Below are positions 47,913 to 58,421 of a DNA stretch of 64,000 nt, in pieces. The stretch is from Takakia lepidozioides (Eukaryota > Streptophyta > Takakiopsida > Takakiales > Takakiaceae): NCBI GenBank assembly GCA_030704615.1, contig CM060731.1:74254756-74318755 (forward strand), given 5' to 3'. The stretch's first letter is position 1. Each line of letters opens with the position of its first letter. Both the position numbers and the translations under genes were made by a program. The notes beneath the pieces were generated by a model that saw only the letters and a list, made by a program, of their open reading frames with translations, searched no databases and was not told where the DNA came from.

Positions 47913-48199
47913 CAGTGTTGGGCGGTCATTTGATTTTTTTAATAACCAACGGTTCCGGTTGCTTCACATTTTAGGAAACTACTAACCTGCGGTTGCAGTT
48001 ACTTGCAAAAATCTCAAATAACCGGCGGTTTTCATCAAACAACCTTGGGTATTGGGCGGTCCTTTAACCTTGGTTATTTGAATGCTTGACCTCCGCCGTT
48101 TCCTAACTGGATGGGTTTCTTCATTTTTTCACCTCCATTGGTCATAAATATACATAACCGGACAGATAACCGCTGGATTTAAATAACCGCCCAACACTG
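47913..48199. mobile_element. hAT-type MITE, 287 bp
   Basis: Ends are CAGTGTTGGGCGGTCATTT and, inverted, CAGTGTTGGGCGGTTATTT (18 of 19 match). The flanks AAAATAAC at 47905-47912 and 48200-48207 are an exact 8 bp target duplication, diagnostic of the hAT superfamily. There is no ORF, so it depends on a transposase in trans. GGCGGTT words recur inside (for example AACCGGCGGTT near 48011) and may be subterminal binding sites. Confidence 0.92.
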
Positions 48200-48207
48200 A
48201 AAATAAC

Positions 48208-50070
48208 CTCTTTCAGCGTAGACATGGGACACTGCCCAAGGGAAGGGGGAGAAGAGTATACCACATCCGTCAAGTAGCAGGATTTGATCCCAGAAATCAT
48301 CTAGGTGGCACTCAGAGCAATAACCAACTAATGTTGTTCTTTGTTGTTCTTCATAATCCATGCCACAGAGATCCTGTTTCTATATTTATCTATTTTCTTT
48401 GAGAGCCTTACATCAATTAATTTGACATATATTAATTTTTTTAAATAAATTATTGGTATGAAATTACAAATCACATTTTATTGGCTCCTCTTTAGTCTAA
48501 AGCGGAGATTAGCATCATTGTCAAGAATTGCTAAGCCCAAGTTGTGCCTTCCCCAGGTGTCACCTCTTCTTTTTCCACTCAAAACCACTTCCTGATGGCC
48601 TTCCCAAGGTAACACCTCCCTTAGGTAAAAAATCTCTAAAGGAAGATGTTCGTTATTGAACAACTTATGAGAAATAAATGGATAAAATGTTTATTAGTGA
48701 TGAAAGTAGATTCCCCTATTTACAAGGCTCGTCTTCTTATAGTCAAGGCCCGAGGCTTCTCTCGTCGCAATAGCTCTAGTACTTGAGATGGAGTGTGGGT
48801 AAGGTTTGTATGATGAAATCTGTTAATAAAGATGTCGTTGGCTTGCAAACTTATATAAAGTGACAAGTGGATTCAACTCTTTTTGCATTTCTTATCTATT
48901 GTCGCGCTTTCTAACATTGTGTGCTTAGAATGTGTGGTTGGAGAGTGATGCTTAGGTACACGACGGAGGGACCAACCATCAATGTGCTTTCCTCATGTAA
49001 TTCTTCTCTTTTTGCATGTGATCAATAAATGATTGTTGACTTTTTCATGGGTTCAAATCGATATAATCTTTTTCGCCAAGGGTATAATCCCCCTCCCTTG
49101 GGCGGTGTCCCTTGAGCCTCGTGCTCCGCGCCGAATGGCGAGGACGTGGACGTAGTAGATATGCATATAAGTGTAAGGTTCATCGTTAGGGTTCATTGGG
49201 TAAAAGATTACACTGTAAGACTAATTTCTCTATCCGGAGGATATTCTCTTATCCTCTGAGAGATTGGGCGCTAAAGTGGGGAAGTAGCTAGTAAAGCACG
49301 CCAAGCTAGATGGGAAGGATCTCTTGCTAGAGGAGCCTCAAAGGTGGGTCAATCAAATCATATGCAGGGGCATCAAGTGCAAACATCCATCCAAGTACAC
49401 TCTGATGATCACACAAAACATCCTGCGTTTGGCAGAAGCCAACCGCTTTTTATATTAACGAATGGGCTAATCTGGAATGGCAAATGGTGGCCTCATATTG
49501 GCTGCCAGGATTTCTTTAAGTATCCCAGACACATCAGCAGCCACCCTGTCATATTATGTTACTGTTGGAATGAGACAAAGATCTTGGCTAACATTAGGCA
49601 CATTTAATCAGCCACACCAACCGCATTGCTTTTCATCCAGCCTATGAACAGAAGAGCATCTGTAGCAGGTAGAATACTCCATCTTACATATGTAAGACTC
49701 GCCCACGCCAGGAGGAGCGAGCTCCAGCGAGCTTCGGCAAGTTTACCAAAGCAAGGTCCTTCGAGCCCAAAAAAATCAAATTCAAAATCTAGACCAGGCA
49801 TCCGATAGGAGAGGGATGAAAAAACCTCTGGGGAAAACCTTACAAGATGGGTAAAGGGCAAAACCCCCAGCAAGAAAAATCCCAAACCATACAATTGATG
49901 CAAGCTCAAAAGAGCAGTTCCGTAGCTCTCATCACTCTCACAATCAGATGTCTATCCTAAATGAATAAAACTAGCTGGTGAAGTAAGCCAAGCCACACAG
50001 ATTTGATGCAGCTCCACCACTGCACAAAAGCCAAGTGTAAAAGCAGAAAGCAGAAATTCATGATTTGCAC
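48208..50070. other. No recognisable gene
   Basis: AT-rich, with no motif. The part just left of 50071 would contain the 3' end of the decayed gypsy element that lies on minus, but I could not recognise an LTR. Confidence 0.35.
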
Positions 50071-52318
50071 TCATGCAGCACGGCCAAGGATCAGAACAAC
50101 ACGACGGCCTGCTACATTAATACAAGTAGGATCAAAAACCAATTTGCAATGCACAAAAGATTCAAGGTGGACAGTCTGGGAAAGAGGAGGGACAGAGTGA
50201 TGTTGAGGGAGCAGCTTGTACTGTCTCCCCCGCAAGACTTCCACAATAAGATATGGGCCCTTGATACGCTTGGAAGCCTTGGAAGTGATCTTCCCTTGCT
50301 GAAGCCATACACACACAGATTGACCCTGCAGAAACTCTTCAGAATAGCACACACGTTGGTTATAATTGCGAGCCTGAATTGCCTGAGCTTTAGCTATGTT
50401 GGTTTTGGCAGAGGATAACAACTTTTGCCTCTTAGCACTCATCTCAACCAAGAATGCATCCCAATCAACAGGGCCAGTACCGACAGGAATCAGCGGAGTG
50501 TCATGCAAAGGGCTGCGAGCAAGTCTGCCATATACTAGCTCAAAGGGAGTATACCCGGTACTTGCGTGAACTGAAGTCCTATAGGCGAAAATCAAAACTG
50601 GAAGAGCCACATCCCAATTACCCAACAGAGAACCATATTTCTTCTTCATCATGGAACACATGGTCTTATTGAATCGCTTTGTCAGACCGTTGCACTGGGG
50701 ATGATAAGGCGTCGTGGTTCGATGCTTTACCCCAAGATTGAAGCATATCACTTGCATTAATTGGTTGCAGAACTCTGTACCCTGATCTGTAAGTATCTCA
50801 AGAGGACATGCGTGCTTGAGAATGATTTCATCAAAGAAAAACTGTGCAACTGCATCTGCATCTTTCGCGGCCAAAGGCAGGACCTCCACCCATTTAGAGA
50901 GGTCGTACGTTGCTACGGCTATGTAGGAGTGGCCCTTCTCTATGAGCTTAAGAGGTCCAACAAGATCTAAGCCCACCCTGTCAAAGAGACCAGTGACAGG
51001 TATAGGCTGCATGGGTAATGAAGCGCGAGCCCGAGGAAGCAATGTCTTGGCATGACATTCAACACATTTAGAAACAAATGAGGCAACGTCCTGATGCATA
51101 CCCTTCTAGGCATACTGTTCTTGCAAACTCTTGACAGTTTTAGTCACACCAAGGTGACCAGCAAAAGGTGAGGCATGATATAATTCAAGCAACTCTAGAA
51201 TTGAGCTCCTATTAGGAACCTCCACGGTTTTGATAAGGCCATCCAAGACAATGTTCTTCAACAATTTACCTTCACATTCCACATGACAGGGAAGGTGATA
51301 GTTAACTTGCCTTTAAAGTGACTTGGAAATACCTGGGAGTTGTGTGTCAGCCTTGCACTTGTGGAGAAGGGCTGCGAACAGCGAGTTATCCATTCCTATC
51401 ATGCACAGAGCCAAGGAAACAGTATGTTAATAGCAGATAATCAGAAGTGTCCGCCCCTGTGGTCTTCCTAAGGGAAGTAAACATAAGAAACACATGACCA
51501 TGCGAGAAGAAGAAGGTACAACTGTAAGTTACCAGGCAGTATTGATCAAACAAAAGAGGATCAGACCAGACACCCAAGTACCAAAGTAACCAACTTAATG
51601 TACATCAAAAGTGATGAGATCTCCTGCAGGTTTAATTGCATAGGGCAACTCGTCCATCAAACTCAAAAAGGATGCACGTAGATGTAAATCAGGCAGTGAA
51701 CGATCAGGATTCTGCATGGGAGCCAAATCATCCAAAGTCGTGCAAGGAACAGGGGTCTTGGTCTCTCCCCTAGTAAGTGCATCAGCGTTGCCATTTTCTT
51801 TCCCCTTCTTGTAAACTATATCATATTCAAAGCCCTGTAGAAGCAAAGACCATCTAGCAAGCCTGCCAGACAATTCACAAGGAGTTTTAAGGGCTTTGAG
51901 AGGGAGATGATCTGTCTCCACGGTGTAATAACAACCATGCAGGTATTGCCTGAAGTGTTTCACACCAAAAATGACAGCCAACCCCTCCTTGTCAGTAATA
52001 CTATAATTTTTCTCATGTTCATTAAGCCGCCTGGATGCAACAACATGTTCTCTACCATCTCGCACTTGGCTAAGAATTGCAGAAACAACCATGTCACTGG
52101 CATCTGTTTGCAATAGAAAGGGGAGGGAGAAGTCTGGAAAAACCAGCGCTGGAGCAGTAGTGAGGGCTATCTTCAGCTATTCAAAGGCCTTGGTCTCAGG
52201 TATGCCCCAGTGAAATCGAACATCCTTGCATAGAAGCCTGAATAATGGACCAGCCATGTTAGCAAAATGAAGGATAAAACGTCTATAATAGGAGGCAAGT
52301 CCAAGAAAGGCACGGACA
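50071..52318 (-). pseudogene. Decayed Ty3/gypsy pol: RNase H and integrase
   Basis: Starting at 52318: [20 protein letters not shown] (end of reverse transcriptase), LPFLLQTDASDMVVSAIL and VETDHLPLKAL (RNase H), HHCC residues in ELYHASPFAGHLG ... CVECH (about 51160-51050), and an integrase core with GLDLVGPL, ILTDQGTEF and HPQCNGLTKRFN. It is a different lineage from the chromovirus, with no chromodomain seen. In-frame stops: 52177-52179, about 51312, and 51106-51108 (a Trp position in the family). The catalytic Glu of the integrase is Lys (codon 50677-50679). The reverse transcriptase core, protease and gag are missing. Confidence 0.85.
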
Positions 52319-52596
52319 CAATGTTTGTCACGAAATTAGTGCCTACCAAAGAGCTGGAGGTTACTATAGCTGATGGTACCAAATATGAGCCGTTAGGGCT
52401 TGTAACCTTGCCTATTGGAATTGCTGATAAGGTGGTCACAGTGACTGATATTGTCACTATGGGAGAGCAATTTTCTAATTGGCTTGGATTGGATGAGGGA
52501 AGCCACGGCAGAAATCAACTTACATATGAATGTCATGACCTTGAGTGGTGGCAATGGTACAAGGCATAAAGTCAACCTGAACTTTGTTCCTATTAT
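52319..52596 (+). pseudogene. Ty3/gypsy aspartic protease fragment, opposite orientation
   Basis: TMFVTKLVPTKELEVTIADG, LVTLPIGIADKVVTVTDIV, then after a frameshift near 52450 FLIGLDWMREATAEINLHMN and LNFVPIIT. This is the flap and C-terminal part of a retroviral-type protease, starting just after the active-site position. It abuts the minus-strand pol fragment head-to-head at about 52318 and is cut by the CACTA end at 52597. Confidence 0.65.
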
Positions 52597-52617
52597 CACT
52601 ACAGCAAATGGGGGGGG

Positions 52618-53190
52618 TTTGCGACGCCAGCCGCGCCCCCATGCCTCGCGCGGCGCCGAGAGTGCGACACCAACCCCACGGAGCGTGTTTGCGACGTCGG
52701 GCCGTCGCAACCAACCCCGCGGGAGTGAAATCTGGCGCCGGGGCCAGGCGGCGACGCCTGGCCGTCGCACGGAGTGATGAAGGGGAAATGGCAGCCCTTC
52801 CGTGCGACGCCTAAGCGTCGCCCCCAGCGAAGGGCAGAAGGCAGCCCTTTCTGGCGACGGCCGGTCGTCGCACGCCGGAAAAAAAAAAAAAAAAAAAAAC
52901 CATTTCTTGCCATTTCTTTCAACGCAACCCTTTCTTGCGACGCCCGGTCGCATGGTGGCATGAAGGCCTGACTGCCCTACTCTTTCAAAACAAAAAAAAA
53001 CATGTCACAGTTTGCGACGGCTGTCCGTCGCCGTTTGCGACCCCTGGCCTCATAAATCCATTCAAAAAAACAGGTCGCAGTTGGCGACGGATGGCCGTCG
53101 CCGTTTGCGACCCCCGGCCTCATAAATCCAAGAAAACGCGTCGTAGTTTGCGAGCGCGGGGGTCACAGGAGGCGACGGCAGGTCTTTCTA
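52618..53190. repeat. Subterminal hairpin repeats with GCGACG...CGTCGC core
   Basis: Inverted pairs GCGACG-N5/6-CGTCGC appear near 52691, 52748, 52803, 52853, 53011 and 53083, with half-sites near 52620, 52664, 52936, 53131 and 53172. The units near 53010 and 53080 are part of a ~70 bp direct repeat with CCGTTTGCGACCCC and GGCCTCATAAATCCA. A run of 20 A lies at about 52881-52900. CACTA elements characteristically have many short transposase-binding motifs near their ends. Confidence 0.75.
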
Positions 53191-53691
53191 GGTTTAGGTT
53201 TAGGGCCTTTGGGGGTTCTTAGTTTTTTTTTTTTTCATATGGTACTGGGGTAGGGTGTTTGTTTTTCTTTATGGTTTAGCTTGTTGTTGTGGACCTTCTT
53301 GTAGATTGTGACATTCATTTTGATAATTCTCTTGATACCACATCTGTATGTGTTGCTCCAACATATTCATTGCCTCTGTCTTCTTTCTTGAAAGACTACC
53401 AGCCACAGCCATATTTGATGAATTATAGAAATAAAGTACAATATGCATGTATATGTACAATCAATCGAAGGGATGGATCCAGTTCGGTGCGAGAATTGTA
53501 GCTTTGATTTTGTGTCTAATCAACTTGAACATCATCATCCGGAGCCTCTTCATCCTCATCAAGCCGCAAGTCTTTTTGGTCATCGGAGTCATCGTCATAA
53601 ATGGCCCGGCCCTCAAAAGGCACCTCCGAATCATCCTCCACCTCGTTGTCAATGGCCGTGTCTTCGTCTTCTTCTCCAACATCTGTATCTT
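53191..53691. other. 3' part of the CACTA interior
   Basis: Includes a poly-T run (about 53224-53236). On the minus strand it would follow the DUF4216 ORF; a short Arg-rich frame (53682-53461) is not assigned. Confidence 0.4.
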
Positions 53692-54369
53692 CTAGAGCTT
53701 CATCATATAGGTCCAGGATGCATTGTCCGGGGCGTCATCATCCTCTTCTACCCTCTCTACCCAACCTCCATCATCACCATCATTATGACCAATCTCTCCG
53801 TCCACCGCAATTGCCTCACCCCATGGAGATCCGAAACCATGATAGATACGTCTTCCTCTTGGCTGAGCATGCACAACCACCTTCCAAATCCTCCCTCTTG
53901 TTTTGTCATCGGAGAAGAAAACTTGCTCCATGTCTGAAGGCCGTGAAAAAGGCTCATCGAAGGGACGATGAGTAGGGTTGAGCCTATCTGCATTGACGCG
54001 CATGAAACCACAATCATCTTGCACTAGTGTTGCGGAGGGCCCCACAAGATGTGGCTGGAACCACCTTCCCTTGAAGAGAAGAGGCCGATACCTTGTATAC
54101 TGAAGTTGGAGTATGCTCTCAAGCTCTCCAATGTACTCAAGTTTGCTCATAGCAGGTCGTGTATCTCCCTTGCCCCACACGGAGTCTTGCCAATATGTGG
54201 CACACAAGCCAGAATCAAAGGTTGTTTTGCGCTTCATGTCAAGAGCACGAATGCGAAAATGACGACTGTGAACCCAAAACCGTAGTGTATGAGGTCGCGA
54301 ATTGAGAGGGGCCCCTTGCAATGTCTTGCACCAAATCTGAAACCACCTCTCCTTGTGCAACAGCGTCAT
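53692..54369 (-). pseudogene. DUF4216-like protein of a CACTA transposon
   Basis: ATG at 54369, 225 residues. RFWVHSRHFRIRALDMKRKT and a following SGLC segment precede the domain; residues about 79-170 show YIGELESILQLQYTRYRPLL, FKGRWFQ, DDCGFMRVNADRL, MEQVFFSDD and IWKVVVHAQPRGRRIY, the usual order of DUF4216 (start strand, colour-like W motif, Q-V-F-Y/F, W-V-V). An acidic tail follows (GDDGGWVERVEEDDD). No transposase domain lies upstream, so it is a remnant, although this part is open. Confidence 0.65.
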
Positions 54370-54428
54370 AAACTGAAGTCCAAAGCCACTGTTGGAATGA
54401 ACTTAGAGGCTGCAATTCCATGGGCAAA

Positions 54429-54830
54429 CACTAGAAGAGAAACCGGCTTTTTCCACGGCTTTTCCCACACTTTTTGCTGTGGAATCAGCCACAGTCCACA
54501 CCTACCGTAGGTGTAAGGAACGACTAGTGCTTTCGGACACCCCGCGGACGGCCTGGCTCTCGGGTGGCCCTGTGGAAAAATCCACGGGTGGCTTTTCCAC
54601 GGGAGGCTTTTTCCATGGGTGGGCTTTTTTCACGGGGTGCATGGTGACATGGCCGATGGCATAGCTGACATGGCAAAGTGTGAAAAAGGCCAGTGTGGCA
54701 TGTTTCACGACGGATTTCACACCTTGAACAAGCCACTATGCGACACGTGTCATATTTCACACCTTTGACAAATCACTATGCAACACGTGTTCGTTCCTGT
54801 GTGGTGGTACACATTAATTAATTATTATTT
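54429..54830. mobile_element. End of a second CACTA-type element
   Basis: CACTAGAAGAGAAACCGGC starts at 54429. Close behind come repeated CTTTTTCCACGG / CTTTTCCACGGG words (about 54447, 54591, 54607) and TTTCACACC words at 54715 and 54755, the latter in a 40 bp direct repeat that includes two ACACGTGT boxes. This is the layout of a CACTA end. No partner end was found. Confidence 0.5.
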
Positions 54831-55046
54831 GCTTTCTAATATTAAGTTTGAATATTAATGGATTTAATTTATTGTTATTATTATTATTATAGGAAAAATG
54901 GACAGTGGCCTGGATGAGAACATTATTAAATAACAAAATATTGAAATTATGTTTTTAGAAATTATATTTATTCGCTCAGATACCAAAACACACCCTTTGC
55001 AGGGAATGAGAGTTTGCCTTAGTATCTATGCTGAGTTGCGTCTCCT
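54831..55046. other. AT-rich spacer
   Basis: Includes TTATTATTATTATTA (about 54877-54892). No gene. Confidence 0.4.
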
Positions 55047-55830
55047 ACTCTCTGTAATCTAATAGACATTCACCTTTTTCCCTCGATTGTCCCACCCTTG
55101 ACTGCGGTCAGAAAAGCATTCATTCCACAGCTTCTCCTCATCTTTGTTACATGTTTCTGGATACTTTCCTATTGTCACTTTGGCAGTATCATGTCAAAAT
55201 CACTCCAAACTATGTACCATCTACCCATGCAAGTTTCTTATAGCTAACCCTCCACAGGGAATCATAAGTAATCTGGAGCTTGAAATCTGGCCCTCTTGGA
55301 TGACACTCTATCCCTGCTCCTTCAGCTATCCATGCCTCTGCACAGATCATGCATACATCCTTGCATTGCTGTTAGCAGCTGACAATGGCAGCCTAGATAT
55401 GTTCCAGCAAACACCCAACTCAACTTATCACACCAGTTCCTATTCTCAATTGCATCTACCACTCTGTAATCCAAAGGCATTTACCTTCCAAGACGGTTGT
55501 CCCAACATTGACTGGGGTCAGAAAAGTATTCATTCCACAGCTTCTCCTCTCTGTTACCTATTTCTGGATACTTTCCTATTGTCACTTTGGCAGTATCATG
55601 TCAAAGTCACTCCAAACTATCAAAGGTTCACTCAACCACCTAACTTGCAGAATTCTTAAAACATGAAAATTTAGGGCGATTCTGATAAGAGGGGAAAATA
55701 GAATGAAATGGGTCGAAGAAGGTGCCTTGATTAGCATTGCCTAATTTTATCAATTGTGTCGCTGCTGCTGTCGCTTCCAGTTGACCATCTACCCATGCAG
55801 GTTTCTTGGAGCTATTTTTCCACGGGGAAT
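55047..55830. repeat. Direct duplication of ~165 bp plus a displaced ~50 bp piece
   Basis: 55047-55213 and 55459-55620 share GTCAGAAAAGTATTCATTCC-type words and TCTGGATACTTTCCTATTGT. The following piece at 55215-55260 (CCATCTACCCATGCAAGTTT) reappears at 55785-55830, displaced by ~160 bp of other sequence in the second copy. Confidence 0.75.
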
Positions 55831-55866
55831 CACCCCTTCCCGCATCATTGCTCATAGGTCTCCAAA

Positions 55867-55978
55867 GCCTCCATCCACGCCCTTGCTGTGCATATCCTGC
55901 AATCATCGCACTCCACGACACCACATCTCGTTCAGTCATACTGTCAAACACTTCATTTGCATCCAGGGACTTAGCCAT
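55867..55978 (-). pseudogene. Single PPR motif relic
   Basis: The minus strand reads SLDANEVFDSMTERDVVSWS and AMIAGYAQQGRG, one recognisable PPR motif with no neighbours in frame. Its start overlaps a perfect 12 bp inverted repeat (55965-55995). Confidence 0.6.
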
Positions 55979-55995
55979 TTTCGGGCTAAGTCCCT
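55965..55995. repeat. Perfect 12 bp inverted repeat
   Basis: AGGGACTTAGCC, a 7-base loop, then GGCTAAGTCCCT. The words TTCAGGGACTTAGCC and CTGAACTGGAAATTCG recur about 100 bp on (about 56057-56098), making a small direct repeat. Confidence 0.8.
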
Positions 55996-56181
55996 AGACT
56001 GGCTGGCCCTGAACTGGAAATTCGACGCCATTTTCTAGTTCCAGGCCCTATTGCCGTTCAGGGACTTAGCCATTTTCGGGCCTGAACTGGAAATTCGGCG
56101 CCACTCACATCCGCCCCAACCTGGGAAAATGGTGCCGAATATGCATTTCAGGGACCTCATTGTGTTTTTCATGAATGCAGG

Positions 56182-57640
56182 TACTGCAAGTTCTCCCTTT
56201 TGGAGAAAGGTCATCTGTCTTTCGAGCCACCATTCTTCCTGGCATGGAGGAACCCTGGGGCTGACTCCATGTACACTGACGATATTGTGAAGGAGTGGTA
56301 TCTGGAACATTTGCGTGATTGCCCTTGGTATGTGGACCTTCCGCCCGGCTCGCTCGACCCATCCGAGTTTCAATTGAAGCTGGATGCTGAATTCCGACGA
56401 AACCAGGCTCCGCTGCCTCCGTTGGGTGCAAAAGAGGCAAAAGCGCTTGCGAACTCCAGGAAAGCGGCAGAGCTTGCTCAGGCAGGAATTCAGGAGAAAT
56501 TGCATGAGAAGAGTAAAGGCCAAAGGAAAAGGACAAAGAAACAGGTGAGTGCAGTAACACCCAAAAAGAAGAAAACCATCGGGGCATCGGAGGAGGCGCA
56601 GGAGGGGACCCAAGAGAGTGACTCGGACGATGACTTTGTTCAAGGTCCTGCGATTGTTGTTGCTCCTACCCAGTCACCGGTCGTCCGGGTTCCCAAGTCA
56701 GTTCGGAGTGGGACTGGCTCTGCCAAGAAGTTGGCATTTGAGGGCGAGCCTACACGGCGGTATTCGGCGGTGACATTTACGCACAGGCCAAAGCTAGAAC
56801 CTCCAACCATCATCCAATGCGTCAATGAGAGCTTCCTTGACGCTCTCGCTGCCAGGGCGAAGAAGGTGGCACACAACAAGTCTCTGGCGGAGCAGAAGGG
56901 GAAAGCCAAGAAGAGGGCTGGCGGTACAGAACCTAAAGACACCCCTGGTTTTGAAGCCATGATGAAATTCTTCACGGCTGTGAGCACGAATTGCAAGAGT
57001 ACTCGGGGGGGGGGTTGAGGTGGAGAGAGCTTGCGACATGATTCTCCTCGACATTCCAGATGGGGAGCTGCTGGAGGGCCTGGATGGTGTGCCCACCTGG
57101 AACAGGTTTACTGAGGACTACTGGAAGCCGGGTTTGGGCTGGCGGGGATGCTTCTGGATGACGGTGGATGTGTGGTTGTCCTTGCCACGAGAGGGAAGAC
57201 CACAGAGAATGCGGTGGCAAGGTGGACACCGAAAAGTGTCACCCCGGTCCTCCTCAGGAAATGGTTCTGCATCAGTACGCAGGGGTTGCGAACAGAGGGC
57301 CAAAGTGTAAGTTATCAATCTTTTGCATTCACTTCATATTGTGGTGTATGTTAAGTAGACCCTGGAGTTGATCCCTTCTTTGTTGGATGTGCAGACATTG
57401 ATGTTTGAGGCATATTGCTTTGTGAAGAGAGGGTCTACGTTCAAATTCCACAACGACGGTCGTCTTGTTGATGCCGCTGTGGACCCTGTAACCTACGATG
57501 TCCTCTACAACTATGTGCCCCACTCCAGTATGCCGAAGGACACAAAGACAGGCAAACCGTGGCGGTACAGCCGGACCCGGAGCCCTGCTTTCATCCAAAC
57601 CCTCATGGAGTCGTGCTCGGATGTCCAAGGGCGGATTCTG
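56182..57640 (+). pseudogene. Unrecognised gene, possible methyltransferase-like C-terminus, cut by a retrotransposon
   Basis: An open frame from about 56182 encodes YCKFSLLEKGHLSFEPPFFL and WYVDLPPGSLDPSEFQ, then a Lys-rich charged linker and an acidic patch (ESDSDDD). At the poly-G run (57004-57014) the frame shifts and continues VERACDMILLDIPDGELLEG. After a second shift near 57140 it reads GMLLDDGGCVVVLATRGKTT. A GT-AG intron (57307-57394) joins this to LMFEAYCFVKRGSTFKFHND, which runs into the LTR at 57641. The two hydrophobic strands DMILLDIP and GGCVVVLA resemble strands 4 and 5 of class I SAM methyltransferases. This is weak, and the family is not recognised. The start lies further left and was not found. 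Confidence 0.45.
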
Positions 57641-58366
57641 TGTCGCGGCCCTTTGCCTTGAGGGCAGGGGGTCGGGACACATGAGGGGCTGCCCCTGTGG
57701 TGGGGGCAGCGGCAGCGATAGGTATGGGGGGCTGAAGCACCCTTGAGTGCCCAAGGCACTCAGGGAAGCGGAGGTGCTCACTAGGTGGAGCCCCGCACAC
57801 TGGGTTGCGGTGGGGGTGGCTCCACAAGGGGTGGTGGTAGCTTAGCGGGACTTAGTGGGGGTGGCATAGGACTCACCATGGGAGCGGAGACCTCGTGGTG
57901 GGAGTCGTGGGGAGTCTTGGGACTCATCACGGTCCATAGGGACCGTGGTGAGCGGGCCAAGACTCACCGTGACTCATCACCGGGAGTCGAGGGTTTTCGT
58001 GGTGGTTCGCCATAAAATGGCATGGCTGGTTGTGAAACCCCCGCGGACACCTATAGAAGTATATATAGGGAGTAGTAACCCCGAGAACGGTGCAAGCCCG
58101 TTGGTGACCAAAAACTAGTGAGTAAGCGAGCGAGCCGGAAAGCGACCAAAGAGTGGGGAGCTGTTCCGGACTGCCATCTACCAAAGGGAATTCTCCTAGT
58201 CCCAAATAGGTGGAGGGTTTAGAGGGAAGCCAAGGGGGACCGTTATGTCCCGGTGAGCAGCCGAAGCTCCAAGTTGGCCCGGGCGGCCAGGTTGGGAGTC
58301 AGGCGCGCGCATCAAAGCGAGTAACTATGACTTGAAGGGGAGCTTACCGAAGTGAGGTGCGCGACA
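57641..58366 (+). repeat. 5' LTR of chromovirus copy 2
   Basis: 726 bp, TGTCGCGGCC to GTGCGCGACA. TATATATAG box at 58060-58068. Confidence 0.93.
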
Positions 58367-58368
58367 CT

Positions 58369-58380
58369 TGGTATCAGAGC
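58369..58380 (+). promoter_or_regulatory. Primer binding site, copy 2
   Basis: TGGTATCAGAGC, two bases after the LTR, identical to copy 1. Confidence 0.9.
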
Positions 58381-58421
58381 TTAGAGTTCAGTACGCGATC
58401 GTCCTTGGGATTGGCCTCATC

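Larger units (their letters stand above)
52597..54428 (-). mobile_element. Truncated CACTA (En/Spm) transposon
   Basis: The left end is CACTACAGCAAATGGGGG at 52597, preceded by TAT as a possible 3 bp target duplication. Next come hairpin-rich subterminal repeats (52618-53190) and a minus-strand ORF with a DUF4216-like domain, which in CACTA elements accompanies the TNP2 transposase. The transposase itself and the opposite TIR are missing: at 54429 another CACTA-type end begins. The coding strand runs leftwards, so 52597 is the 3' terminus. Confidence 0.7.

Noticed and set aside
53180-53200. Telomere-like repeat (GGTTTAGGTTTAGGG)
   Set aside because: Only two units; too short to be an interstitial telomere tract.
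54429-54529. 100 bp MITE from CACTAG to CTAGTG
   Set aside because: Only six terminal bases match; likely chance. The left end is better explained as a CACTA terminus.
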